DNA from: an uncultured Verrucomicrobiales bacterium
Lineage (GTDB): Bacteria > Verrucomicrobiota > Verrucomicrobiia > Verrucomicrobiales > Akkermansiaceae
DNA length: 42,422 nucleotides
NCBI GenBank assembly: GCA_937944055.1
Contig: CALDZJ010000041.1
Coordinates: forward strand, 1 to 42,422
Reading direction: 5' to 3'
Below, in pieces: positions 17,567-25,751 of the stretch. Both the position numbers and the translations under genes were made by a program. Under the pieces are notes generated by a model, which made no database searches, was not told the DNA's origin, and saw only the letters and a program-made list of their open reading frames with translations. Numbering within the stretch: position 1 is the stretch's first letter; each line of letters opens with the position of its first letter.

Positions 17567-17582
17567 CTTTGACAAGTCAAAG
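17567..17582. promoter_or_regulatory. candidate operator palindrome overlapping the kamA -35 box
   Basis: The perfect inverted repeat CTTTGAC-AA-GTCAAAG contains the TTGACA box at 17569-17574. It lies between the divergently transcribed winged-helix regulator and kamA, so the regulator is the natural candidate to bind it and repress kamA. Confidence 0.6.
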
Positions 17583-17597
17583 ACCATCCGCTAAGGT
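17569..17597 (+). promoter_or_regulatory. kamA promoter
   Basis: A consensus -35 TTGACA (17569-17574) is followed by a 17-nt spacer and a -10-like TAAGGT (17592-17597). The -10 ends 9 nt before the TTG start codon, predicting a transcript with almost no leader. Confidence 0.65.
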
Positions 17598-17606
17598 TCC
17601 CCCAGT

Positions 17607-18755
17607 TTGACTGAAATTACCTTCACCCCCTCCGCTCCCGGCTACTGGGCAGATGCGAACGTTTCCCAAGAAGACTGGAATTCTGCCAAGTGGCAGCTCA
17701 AGAACCGCATCTCCTCGCTCGCCGATATCGAGAAGCACCTGACCCTCTGTGAAGAAGAACGCGCTGGCATCCTCCTCACCGGCACAAAGCTAGCCACCGC
17801 AGTCACCCCGCATTACTTCAATCTCATCCACCCCACCGATCCTAACTGCCCCATGCGCCGCCAGGTCATCCCACGCATCGAGGAAACTCACACCGATCCC
17901 TCTGAACTCGCAGATCCCTGTGGCGAAGACTCCCACATGCCCGTCCCCGGCCTCGTCCACCGCTATCCAGACCGCGTTCTCTTTCTCGTCACAGATCGCT
18001 GCGCGGCCTACTGCCGTTACTGCACCCGCTCCCGCGTCGTCTCTGGCGTTTCAGATCAAAAACTCGAAACCCAATGGGACGCCGCCATCGAGTATCTGAA
18101 AAAAACTCCCCAAGTCCGCGATGTCCTCCTCTCTGGCGGGGACCCTCTTCTTTTTTCCGATGCTAAGTTAGAAAAACTCCTCAGCAAACTGCACGCCATC
18201 CCCCACATCCAGTTCATCCGCATTGGCTCCCGCATCCCCATCTTCTTACCCCAGCGCATCACGCCAGAACTCTGCGCAATGCTCAAAAAGTTCCACCCCC
18301 TCTTCCTCTCTATTCACACCAATCACCCTGCCGAGCTCACCTCAGAAGTACGTGATGCACTGGGCCGCCTTGCTGATGCCGGTGTTGTTATGGGAAATCA
18401 ATCCGTCCTCCTTGATCGAGTGAACGATTCCGTTGAAGTTCAAAAAGAACTCGTTCAAAAACTCCTCATGTGTCGAGTCCGGCCCTATTATCTCTATCAA
18501 GGTGACCTCATCCAAGGCACCGCCCACCTCCGCACAGGCATCTCTAAGGGCATCGAAATCATCGAAGGCCTCCGTGGGCACACCTCCGGATACGCCATCC
18601 CCCAATACGTGGTCGACGCACCCGGCGGCGGAGGAAAAATCCCAGTGAACCCGCAATACGTCGTCGAATCGAACACCGAGCACACCATCCTCCGCAACTA
18701 CGAGGGCAAGGAATTCACCTACCCCGAGGCAAAGCCCAGCAAGATCGTAAGATAA
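17607..18755 (+). CDS. kamA: lysine 2,3-aminomutase family radical SAM enzyme
   Basis: A 382-residue radical SAM, PLP-dependent enzyme interconverting L-lysine and beta-lysine. The cluster motif CAAYCRYC supplies Cys132, Cys136 and Cys139. The SAM-binding segment LLSGGDPL follows. The PLP lysine is Lys344 in APGGGGKIP, and Asp300 and Asp337 match the residues that hold the substrate amino group in characterised KamA. Cys in QCDL is Gly here (YQGDLIQGTAHLRT). The start is TTG, as no ATG occurs before residue 83. It is shorter than clostridial KamA at the C-terminus. EpmB is an alternative, but retention of the PLP lysine and both aspartates favours KamA. No beta-lysine acetyltransferase gene (ablB) is adjacent. 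Confidence 0.88.
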   Translation: MTEITFTPSAPGYWADANVSQEDWNSAKWQLKNRISSLADIEKHLTLCEEERAGILLTGTKLATAVTPHYFNLIHPTDPNCPMRRQVIPRIEETHTDPSELADPCGEDSHMPVPGLVHRYPDRVLFLVTDRCAAYCRYCTRSRVVSGVSDQKLETQWDAAIEYLKKTPQVRDVLLSGGDPLLFSDAKLEKLLSKLHAIPHIQFIRIGSRIPIFLPQRITPELCAMLKKFHPLFLSIHTNHPAELTSEVRDALGRLADAGVVMGNQSVLLDRVNDSVEVQKELVQKLLMCRVRPYYLYQGDLIQGTAHLRTGISKGIEIIEGLRGHTSGYAIPQYVVDAPGGGGKIPVNPQYVVESNTEHTILRNYEGKEFTYPEAKPSKIVR

Positions 18756-18802
18756 GCCCATCAGCGACTTCCCCCTCCCCTCATTCACTGCCACGCTCCG
18801 GC

Positions 18803-19624
18803 ATGCTTAGTTTGGAGATCATCGGCTACCTTTCCATCTTCCTGATGGGGCTAACCTTAGGACTCATCGGCGCAGGTGGATCGATTTTGACGGTCCCTAT
18901 CTTAGTCTACCTTTTCGCCCTTTCGCCCACCCTCGCCACCGCCTACTCGCTTGCGCTAGTAGGTGCCACCGCGCTGGCTGGTGGGCTTAAGCACCTCATG
19001 CATGGGAACTTTGACCGCGAGGCCTTTCTCGTCTTCGGCCTCCCCTCCATCCTCAGCGTCTACCTATCACGGCGCTTTTTGCTCCCTGCCATCCCGCCCG
19101 ACTTAGGCTCCATTGCCGGACTGGAAGTCACGCGTGATGGACTCATCATGCTCGTCTTCTCTTTTCTCATGCTCGCCGCCGCAAGCCTGATGATCCGAGG
19201 TCGCCGTAGCGGATCGAAAAATGAGACTAAGGAAAATCTCAATGACAGCGCTCGGCCCCGCCACCTTATTGCCGCGCTTGAGGGCAGCATCGTGGGAGCC
19301 GTCACTGGCCTAGTGGGAGCGGGCGGCGGATTCCTCATCGTCCCCGTCATGATTTGGCTACTCAAGCTCCCGATCCGTATCGCGGTGGCCACCTCACTGC
19401 TCGTCATTGCCGCGAAGTCTCTCATCGGCTTCGCAGGTGACTTACAGATCGGCCAGCCCATTGATTGGACATTTCTCCTCCAGCTCTTCGCGCTCTCCCT
19501 TCTGGGGATTCTCACAGGCTCACGCTACTCTCAAAAAATCCCCACCGCACATTTGCAGAAAGGATTTGGCTACTTCATTCTCATTGCTGGGATTTTAATC
19601 CTCGGAAAGGAATTCAGCGCTTAA
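18803..19624 (+). CDS. TauE/SafE (TSUP) family sulfite/organosulfonate exporter
   Basis: A 273-residue inner-membrane protein with about eight hydrophobic helices in two homologous halves. Each half carries the family glycine motif: LTLGLIGAGGSILTVPILVY near the N-terminus and VTGLVGAGGGFLIVPVMIWL after the cytoplasmic linker (RGRRSGSKNETKENLND). TSUP proteins move sulfite, sulfonates or related anions. It converges on the cysteine desulfurase-persulfide dioxygenase-rhodanese fusion gene, ending 54 nt from it, which fits export of sulfite or thiosulfate. Substrate is inferred from context only. Confidence 0.85.
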   Translation: MLSLEIIGYLSIFLMGLTLGLIGAGGSILTVPILVYLFALSPTLATAYSLALVGATALAGGLKHLMHGNFDREAFLVFGLPSILSVYLSRRFLLPAIPPDLGSIAGLEVTRDGLIMLVFSFLMLAAASLMIRGRRSGSKNETKENLNDSARPRHLIAALEGSIVGAVTGLVGAGGGFLIVPVMIWLLKLPIRIAVATSLLVIAAKSLIGFAGDLQIGQPIDWTFLLQLFALSLLGILTGSRYSQKIPTAHLQKGFGYFILIAGILILGKEFSA

Positions 19625-19678
19625 GCGCGCGCCGCTCCACCCGCCCCGGGAGAGTTCTCACATTCTAAATTACGCCCC

Positions 19679-22081
19679 CTAAATCGCGTACTCCATTTCC
19701 ATCTCACCGCCAAGGCCAGCTCCCAGAGCCGCCCCGTCACGCGAGACTGATTCACTCAGAGCCAAGCCACCCACTAGGCTCCAAGAATTGGGAAAGCCAC
19801 AACGCTGGAGGACCTCCGCCGCGCGCTCACTACGTGTGCCACTCCGGCAAAGACAAATCACCTCCACTGCCGAGGGGTCTGCATGCTCCTTGAGAAGAGT
19901 GTGCAAGTAATCAGCAAAGCGCGTGAGGGGAACATTTCTTGGAGCCTCAGTCAGCCCGAGATCAAGCCAATCTTGCGCAAAGCCGAACTCCTGCGGCTCC
20001 CGCACATCCACGATGATTGCACCCTGATGCTCTTTGAAAAACTCCTTCCGATCTTCCGGAGCAATGTTCAGAGAGGTTTGGAATTCTGAAGACATCGAGA
20101 TATTCCCACAGACCAATTCCGTGCTCGCCTCATCATCGATGCCCTGATCTAGAATCGGCTTCTCGCGGCTAAACTCCTCCAAGGTCATCGGATTCTTCTC
20201 ATCAAGTAAACGCCTCAAGAAGCAATTCCCCCGCTGCTCGCTCGCCAAGGTCGTCACGAAACCGCTGTGGTAATCATGAGTAGGGCAAATGACAGAACTC
20301 GACCCAAGGAGGGACGGCAGACTCTTCAGAGAATGGTAAAGCGCCTGCATCGAGCTACTCCCGAAATCCGTGCGGCCAATTCCCCCCATCAAGACAGTGT
20401 CTCCAGTAAAGGCCAATTCCACCTGCTCAGGTAAAAGTGCCTCATTTAACGGTCTTCCTAAAAGATAAGCACAGCCCACCACCGTATGACCCGGCAACTC
20501 AACTCGTGCGATGACTTTACCGCCTCCCAACTCCATAATGGGCGCGCTTTCACCAGAGCCCACCCGCACTGACTGAGTCGGGACGGGCCAGCCCAAAGGA
20601 TCATCCGTCCGTGCTCCAGGCGCGAGAAGATCTGAAAAACGCTCGATCAACTCCACCCGTGGAGACTCATGATCAACATGCATATGCGTGTCCAGAATCG
20701 CCGAAATGCGGCTTCCTTGGCAGCGGATCATAAGCTCGATGCGGTCAGCCAATTCGATGAAGGGATCGATGATCACCGCAGACTTCGCCTCCGCATCGAA
20801 ATAAACCCAAGTACACATGGAATCACGTTTCAGCTGGATCAAGCCCGTTATCGGAGAGATCGGAGGAGCCTCTTCCTCCCGCACGATCAAGCAAGAATTC
20901 CGCAGCGCCTTCCCCGCTTCCACAATCCGCTCGCAAGCTAGATTGACCTCAGATTCCGTAATGAGAGGGCCAAAAGAAAGCCGGATCGCACCATCGGAAC
21001 GCCACTTGGGCAGCCCCATCGCCTCTAATACATAGGACCCCACCAGGGCGGAGCCACATGCAGAGCCAGAACTCACACGCACATCCGCCGCATCAAAGAG
21101 GTCTAAAATTTCCTTACTCGTCAGCCCAGCCACCGCAAAGTTGATCGTCGTCGGCACCGCCTGCTCGAAGGGAGTATTAAAAACAATCTTAGGGAAAGCC
21201 TGCTTCAAGCTCTCGATCAAGCGCTCCCGATAGCCCAGCATGACCTCGTGCGCGTTAAAGGAGCCCTTTTTCATCGCCTCAAAGACCGCATGAATCGCCG
21301 CCACTCCCGGAAGATTTTCCGTCCCCCCACGGGCTCCGCTTTCCTGCCCACCTCCCGCGATGAGCGGCTTAAAAGGAGTTCCCTCACGCACGTAAAGCAG
21401 GCCGATCCCCTTAGGCGCATAGAGTTTATGGCCACTCGCCGGAGCGTAATCGATCGATAAATCAGTCAAGTTCAGATCCCGCTTCCCGACTGCCTGCACC
21501 GCATCCACCATCCAAAGAGCGCGTGGGCTAGTGGGACGAAAGGCCTCCTCCACCGCGCTGAGATCCTGCGCGACGCCCGTTTCATTATTCACCGCCATCG
21601 TGCAAATCAAATCCGTCTGAGCCGCGTGACTCGCAATGAACTCAAGATCCAACAAGCCCTCTTCATTCACGGGAATCTCTAGAATCTGATGAGACATTCC
21701 CAAAATTTCACACCAATGCCGCAGCGCCTGAGGCACCGCCTTATGCTCAGTCGCCCCAAAGAGAAAGAAGCGCAGCGCTGAATCACCACTCGCCGGCCCA
21801 TCTTCACTTTTTTGACGATCCCGAATCTCGCAAATCGCCGAAAGAATCGCGGTCTGGATGGCCTCAGTCGCGCCACTCGTAAAGACAATGCGCCCACTCC
21901 TCGCTCCCATCACCTCGAGAGCCGCCGCCCGGGCCTTTGTCAAAACACTCCGCGCCCGCAGCCCCGCCACATGAGAAGAACTCGGGTTACCAAAAAGATC
22001 CTCCATCGTCTCCAGAGCCGCCTTAGCCGCAGCCGGAAGCACAGGAGTGGTCGCGTTCGCATCGAGATAGACATCTTTCAT
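19679..22081 (-). CDS. cysteine desulfurase - persulfide dioxygenase - rhodanese triple fusion
   Basis: About 800 residues in three domains (numbering from an upstream ATG at 22108; the start chosen is Met10, MKDVYLDANATT). Domain 1 (10-405) is a class V PLP cysteine desulfurase: His122 (ATEHKA), PLP lysine Lys228 (ASGHKLY) and catalytic Cys351 (SSGSACGSA). Domain 2 (about 415-635) is a metallo-beta-lactamase fold of the ETHE1 persulfide dioxygenase type: THMHVDH (475-480), LPGHT (His541), FTGDTVLMGGIGRTDF (Asp570) and CPTHDY (His611). Domain 3 (about 675-795) is a rhodanese with IIVDVREPQEF and active-site loop CRSGTRS (Cys754). All three sites look intact. Inferred role: desulfurase-generated persulfide is oxidised to sulfite and may be converted to thiosulfate by the rhodanese. 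The TauE-type exporter gene faces it. Confidence 0.9.
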   Translation of the reverse strand: MKDVYLDANATTPVLPAAAKAALETMEDLFGNPSSSHVAGLRARSVLTKARAAALEVMGARSGRIVFTSGATEAIQTAILSAICEIRDRQKSEDGPASGDSALRFFLFGATEHKAVPQALRHWCEILGMSHQILEIPVNEEGLLDLEFIASHAAQTDLICTMAVNNETGVAQDLSAVEEAFRPTSPRALWMVDAVQAVGKRDLNLTDLSIDYAPASGHKLYAPKGIGLLYVREGTPFKPLIAGGGQESGARGGTENLPGVAAIHAVFEAMKKGSFNAHEVMLGYRERLIESLKQAFPKIVFNTPFEQAVPTTINFAVAGLTSKEILDLFDAADVRVSSGSACGSALVGSYVLEAMGLPKWRSDGAIRLSFGPLITESEVNLACERIVEAGKALRNSCLIVREEEAPPISPITGLIQLKRDSMCTWVYFDAEAKSAVIIDPFIELADRIELMIRCQGSRISAILDTHMHVDHESPRVELIERFSDLLAPGARTDDPLGWPVPTQSVRVGSGESAPIMELGGGKVIARVELPGHTVVGCAYLLGRPLNEALLPEQVELAFTGDTVLMGGIGRTDFGSSSMQALYHSLKSLPSLLGSSSVICPTHDYHSGFVTTLASEQRGNCFLRRLLDEKNPMTLEEFSREKPILDQGIDDEASTELVCGNISMSSEFQTSLNIAPEDRKEFFKEHQGAIIVDVREPQEFGFAQDWLDLGLTEAPRNVPLTRFADYLHTLLKEHADPSAVEVICLCRSGTRSERAAEVLQRCGFPNSWSLVGGLALSESVSRDGAALGAGLGGEMEMEYAI

Positions 22082-22156
22082 CGCCCTAGAGAACCGAAAA
22101 CACGGCATTTTTGCAATGCTAGAAAGCGGAAGAACGAGAGCTCATTCCCTGCCCAT

Positions 22157-22597
22157 TCACGGGAGAAATCCCTGACTCGGACCCAGCCAAGTCACACCCG
22201 GCACATTCCGCAAAATCAAAAAAATGAGCAAGGTGGCGAGCACCCACCATAAAAAGTTCAACCGCCAGCGGAAGCCCCCTAAGCAAGCGAGCTGCGGAAA
22301 ACGGAGAGCAACCGCACTCATAACGATCCAAGTGAGCCCCAATATCACCGTCATGACAAAGAACGCATTATTTTGAAAAGCCTCCAGCCAGCGCCCCTCT
22401 CCCAGCGCCAGCGCCGCTCGCGTAGCACCACAACCCGGACAAAGCAGCCCCGTTTTCTCATGAAAAACACACGGAGGAAGACTTCCCACAAGCCAGCGCG
22501 CCGCAGCCACTCCCAGTAAAATCAGTGGCGCAAAGAGCACCCATGGTGGCCACGCACCCCGCTGAGCCCCCCCCACTCTCACCACTCGATGTTCCAT
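22157..22597 (-). CDS. DUF2752 membrane protein (146 aa)
   Basis: The start MEHRVVRVGG is chosen because it leaves only a 19-nt overlap with the upstream gene; longer starts read through that gene in the wrong frame. Three or four hydrophobic helices are present. The diagnostic DUF2752 motif LLCPGCGATRAALALGEGR carries the paired cysteines and is followed by LEAFQNN. Function is unknown; the CPGCG motif suggests metal or redox chemistry, which is inference. It is paired with the GYF/DUF4190 gene, a common pairing in this group of bacteria. Confidence 0.85.
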   Translation of the reverse strand: MEHRVVRVGGAQRGAWPPWVLFAPLILLGVAAARWLVGSLPPCVFHEKTGLLCPGCGATRAALALGEGRWLEAFQNNAFFVMTVILGLTWIVMSAVALRFPQLACLGGFRWRLNFLWWVLATLLIFLILRNVPGVTWLGPSQGFLP

Positions 22598-23157
22598 TCT
22601 CCGCCCAGCATGATCATCGCGAAAACAAGCAAGCCGATGTAGCCACAAATCAAGCCCGCCACCGCCATCCCGCGCCCCTCCTGCTGGTTCCCCTCCGCCT
22701 TTAACTGCCGCCCCGCAAGATGGCCACAAATCACAGCCGGAACTCCAAAGAACACCCCGCCACAAAAACAAAAAAACACCAGAGACAACACCCCACAAAT
22801 CAGACTCGCAATCGCCAAGCCGTTCGTCACAGGCAAGGCCGGCCCCGGAGGAGAAGCCCCGCCAAGATTCACCGCAGGCGGCGCATAAGGCGACTCTGAT
22901 GAAGCTCCAAAATCTGCCTGAGCGCGGGCCTCCCCCCGCTCAGAGGGCGGGAGAACCGGAGGAGTAGCAGCCGCAGGAGGCAGGGCCGCTCCCGCTCCCA
23001 GCTCCGGCAACTCGATGAGTGGCTTCCATGAAGGCATGCCCTCAGTCCAGATCAGATCACGCGGCCCGATCTCTCCAGAACGGATCAAGGCGCGGAGCGC
23101 CGATTGATCGAGCGGGCCGTATTGTTGACCACTCTTTCCGTAATACCACTCACCCAT
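22579..23157 (-). CDS. GYF_2 and DUF4190 domain membrane protein (192 aa)
   Basis: The N-terminal GYF_2 domain (residues 1-50: MGEWYYGKSGQQYGPLDQSA, WTEGMPSWKPL) is followed by a Pro/Ala-rich linker. The DUF4190 two-helix membrane domain (about 112-190) begins GLAIASLICGVLSLVFFCFC and includes AVICGHLA and the second helix GMAVAGLICGYIGLLVF. GYF_2 domains are thought to bind proline-rich peptides. The stop overlaps the DUF2752 gene by 19 nt. The start lies 15 nt downstream of the fabI stop, so it may be co-transcribed with fabI. Confidence 0.88.
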   Translation of the reverse strand: MGEWYYGKSGQQYGPLDQSALRALIRSGEIGPRDLIWTEGMPSWKPLIELPELGAGAALPPAAATPPVLPPSERGEARAQADFGASSESPYAPPAVNLGGASPPGPALPVTNGLAIASLICGVLSLVFFCFCGGVFFGVPAVICGHLAGRQLKAEGNQQEGRGMAVAGLICGYIGLLVFAMIMLGGEWNIEW

Positions 23158-23172
23158 CTCAGAGAGGGAAAT

Positions 23173-23949
23173 CTACATCCCCATAATCTGGTAGCCTCCA
23201 TCCACGTACAGGACTTGGCCCGTGATCGATGCCGCACCCTCGCTCGCTAAGAAGACCCCAGTCGCGCCGAGTTCATCCGTCGTGCAGGAACGCTGCAAAG
23301 GCGCATGCTCCTCGTAGTGCTTAATCATCGAGCCAAAGCCTGAAATCCCACGTGCCGCAAGGGTCTGCACGGGGCCCGCACTGATACAGTTCACCCGGAT
23401 TTTCTTCGCCCCTAAGTCTGCCGCAAGGTAGCGAGTGGAAGCCTCCAAACTGGCCTTCGCCACCCCCATCACATTATAATGAGGCACCACCTTTGCTGCG
23501 CCATAGTAGCTCATCGCCACGATGCTTCCCCCATTCGGCATCATCGGCACGGCACGCTGCGCGAGAGCCACCAAGGAATAAGCGCTAATGTCATGAGAGA
23601 TACTGAAAGCCTCCCGAGTGGTGCTCAAGAAATCACCCTCCAGCGCCTCCTTCGGAGCAAAGGCCACCGAGTGCAGAACCAGATCAATCGTATCGGTATG
23701 CTCCTTCACCTTCTCAAAAAAGGCCTCAATCTCCTCATCACTTGTCACATCACAAGGATAAAGAGGCACATCCTCGCCGAAGGTCCCCGCTAACTGCTCC
23801 ACATTATCCTTCAAGCGGTCGCCCTGATAATTGAAAATCAACTTCGCTCCCGCATCTGACCAAGCCTTCGCAATTGCCCAAGCAATGCTCCGCTTATTCG
23901 CAACCCCAAAAACAACTGCGGTTTTCCCGCTCAGTGGCTTATCACTCAT
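23173..23949 (-). CDS. fabI: enoyl-[acyl-carrier-protein] reductase (NADH)
   Basis: A 258-residue short-chain dehydrogenase carrying out the last reduction of each fatty-acid elongation cycle. The nucleotide-binding start is AVVFGVANKRSIAWAIAKA, typical of FabI with its Ser-Ile-Ala. The catalytic set Tyr148, Tyr158 and Lys165 sits in SYYGAAKVVPHYNVMGVAK with the FabI-specific Tyr-x6-Lys spacing. The ending DGGYQIMGM is typical. The start MSDKP is preferred to an ATG 12 codons upstream, which would read through a leader hairpin. Length matches the family. Confidence 0.95.
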   Translation of the reverse strand: MSDKPLSGKTAVVFGVANKRSIAWAIAKAWSDAGAKLIFNYQGDRLKDNVEQLAGTFGEDVPLYPCDVTSDEEIEAFFEKVKEHTDTIDLVLHSVAFAPKEALEGDFLSTTREAFSISHDISAYSLVALAQRAVPMMPNGGSIVAMSYYGAAKVVPHYNVMGVAKASLEASTRYLAADLGAKKIRVNCISAGPVQTLAARGISGFGSMIKHYEEHAPLQRSCTTDELGATGVFLASEGAASITGQVLYVDGGYQIMGM

Positions 23950-23964
23950 TAAAAAGAGCATCCC

Positions 23965-23982
23965 CCAAGCGCCTCCGCTTGG
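23965..23982. repeat. leader inverted repeat upstream of fabI
   Basis: The perfect 7-bp arms CCAAGCG and CGCTTGG with a CCTC spacer stand 16 nt before the fabI ATG. There is no T-run. It may be a leader hairpin; it is not a copy of the 27-nt element because the arms are in the opposite order. Confidence 0.5.
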
Positions 23983-24006
23983 CAATAATTTTGCGCCCTC
24001 GCTGCT

Positions 24007-24032
24007 GAGTAATTCTACGGAGAAATTCTACG
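24007..24032. repeat. 13-bp tandem direct repeat between hisF and fabI
   Basis: GAGTAATTCTACG is followed directly by GAGAAATTCTACG, differing at one base. It lies in the fabI upstream region, 8 nt beyond the hisF stop, and could be a duplicated binding site or simple slippage. Confidence 0.7.
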
Positions 24033-24039
24033 ATCTTCC

Positions 24040-24807
24040 CTAAACCATCGGCCTAACCGGGATGCCACGTCCTTTGAAAAACTCCTTCGCCTCAGGCACC
24101 GTGTGTTGGCCAAAATGAAAAATACTCGCCGCTAAAACGGCATCAGCCTTCCCCTGATCCAGCACATCTACCATGTGATCGAGATTCCCCGCGCCACCAC
24201 TTGCGATCACCGGGATCCCCACCGCCTCACTCACCGCCCGGGTCAACTCGATGTCGTAGCCATCCTTCGTCCCGTCTGCATCCATGCTCGTGAGCAGAAT
24301 CTCACCCGCACCCCGGTTGTAAACTTCCTGAGCCCACGCGATGGCATCCAGCCCCTCCACCGGCTTACGCCCGCCATGCGTGTAAACGCCCCACTTCCCA
24401 GGCCCGATTTTTTTCGCGTCGATTGCGACCACGATGCACTGATTCCCAAAAGCCTTTGCCCCCTCATCCACCACCTCTGGGCGCACAATCGCAGCGGTAT
24501 TCACCCCCACCTTATCCGCACCCGCTAATAACATACGGCTCATGTCCGCCACCTCCCGGATCCCCCCTCCCACCGTTAAAGGCACAAAGCACTGTGCCGC
24601 AGTCTCGCGCACCACATCCACCATCGTATCACGCCCATCACTGGATGCCGTAATGTCCAAAAAAACAATCTCATCCGCCTGCTGTTCATTATAAGCCACC
24701 GCTGATTCTACCGGATCTCCAGCATCCACGAGGTTCACAAAATTCGTCCCCTTGACCACACGTCCGTTCGTAACATCGAGACAAGGAATAATTCGCTTGG
24801 CGAGCAT
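24040..24807 (-). CDS. hisF: imidazole glycerol phosphate synthase, cyclase subunit
   Basis: A 255-residue TIM barrel that, with HisH, forms imidazole glycerol phosphate and AICAR in histidine synthesis. Catalytic Asp11 ([14 protein letters not shown]) and Asp130 (VVAIDAKK) are present, with phosphate-binding loops LTVGGGIR and VIASGGAGN. The N-terminal [12 protein letters not shown] is standard. Length is typical. No other his gene is adjacent, so the pathway is scattered. Its upstream region carries a copy of the 27-nt palindromic element 18 nt before the start. Confidence 0.97.
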   Translation of the reverse strand: MLAKRIIPCLDVTNGRVVKGTNFVNLVDAGDPVESAVAYNEQQADEIVFLDITASSDGRDTMVDVVRETAAQCFVPLTVGGGIREVADMSRMLLAGADKVGVNTAAIVRPEVVDEGAKAFGNQCIVVAIDAKKIGPGKWGVYTHGGRKPVEGLDAIAWAQEVYNRGAGEILLTSMDADGTKDGYDIELTRAVSEAVGIPVIASGGAGNLDHMVDVLDQGKADAVLAASIFHFGQHTVPEAKEFFKGRGIPVRPMV

Positions 24808-24825
24808 GCAGACGGTCTAACCTAA

Positions 24826-24852
24826 GTGGCCGCGCTTTCCAAGCGCCATGCC
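24826..24852 (+). repeat. 27-nt palindromic (REP-like) element, copy H
   Basis: Foot GTGGC, arm CGCGCTT, loop TCC, arm AAGCGCC and foot ATGCC. It differs from the copy at 38680 (inside uvrA) at 2 of 27 positions. It lies between divergent hisF and the transglutaminase gene, where hisF promoter elements must be. Confidence 0.8.
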
Positions 24853-24917
24853 AAAGCAACTCAAAACACCACCACAAATTTTCTGGCGCTTCCTCCCGGA
24901 AGAAGCATCTTGAAGAC

Positions 24918-25751
24918 ATGGCTCAGCCCCCACATTTCGGCTCTCTGCTGAAACTCCTCGATGATGATAACGAGGCCGTCCAGCAAGGAGTCCAAGCCGC
25001 TCTCATGAACTATCAAGGCGACGCCAGTGATGACCTCGCCGCCCTAGGCATCCACCTAGAAACCAAGGAAGCTAAGCTCCTCTCAGGTTCCCTCCATCCC
25101 GGCCGCCAAAAAACCCTCCGTGAGCAATGGATCATGCCCACCAATCGCCTCCGCTACCCCGACTCCGATCATGACCTCCTCGAGTCGACCCTCCGCCTCC
25201 TCTCCGATTTTCTCCACGATGGCGTCACCTTGCGCCCCAGCCTCTCTGATGAACTCGACCTCCTCGCCCGCGATGCCCAGACCGAGGTGGGCACCCCCTT
25301 GGAACTCGCTCACTGGCTCTTCAAGTCCGGCCGCTTTGTCGGAAATCGTGTCGCGCCCTATGACCCGCGAAACTCCGACCTCGCGTGGTGCCTCGAAGAG
25401 GACCAAAGCAACCCCATCGGGCTCTCCCTGATTTACATCCTCGTGGCCCACCGTCTGGGGCTCCCAGTTTACGGAGCGAACTACCCCGGCCACTTCCTCA
25501 CCCTGATCGACTCCGCCGAGGGGCCCACCTTGATCGATTGCTTTCACCGCGGGCGGCCCGTCCTCGTGCGCAAGCTCCTGGCGGATCACCCCGAGCTCTC
25601 AGACAGTGCTCGCAAGGCCGTGCGCCAGCCCTGCGCTCTCGCCGCCATCCTCCACCGCGTTCTCGCCAATCTGAATCTCTCCTTTAACAAAGTAGGCCGC
25701 TTTGATGATGCCGCCCTGATCCAAGAACTCATGAAAACGATCCGCGCATGA
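24918..25751 (+). CDS. SirB1/transglutaminase-like family protein (277 aa)
   Basis: A helical N-terminal region precedes the transglutaminase-core-2 domain. The pattern NPIGLSLIYILVAHRLGLPV followed by YGANYPGHFLTL matches the SirB1 family, which keeps the fold but whose activity is unproven. The usual nucleophilic cysteine position before the SLIY motif reads Gly-Leu-Ser, so protease or transglutaminase activity is doubtful. The stop overlaps the next ATG (ATGA), showing coupling with the hydrolase gene. Confidence 0.8.
   Translation: MAQPPHFGSLLKLLDDDNEAVQQGVQAALMNYQGDASDDLAALGIHLETKEAKLLSGSLHPGRQKTLREQWIMPTNRLRYPDSDHDLLESTLRLLSDFLHDGVTLRPSLSDELDLLARDAQTEVGTPLELAHWLFKSGRFVGNRVAPYDPRNSDLAWCLEEDQSNPIGLSLIYILVAHRLGLPVYGANYPGHFLTLIDSAEGPTLIDCFHRGRPVLVRKLLADHPELSDSARKAVRQPCALAAILHRVLANLNLSFNKVGRFDDAALIQELMKTIRA

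Noticed and set aside
22598-22798. N-terminal extension of the DUF2752 frame
   Set aside because: It lies in the wrong frame inside the DUF4190 membrane domain; the family begins near the later Met.
23965-23982. Hairpin before fabI as another copy of the 27-nt element
   Set aside because: Its arms run in the opposite order, its spacer differs and neither foot is present.
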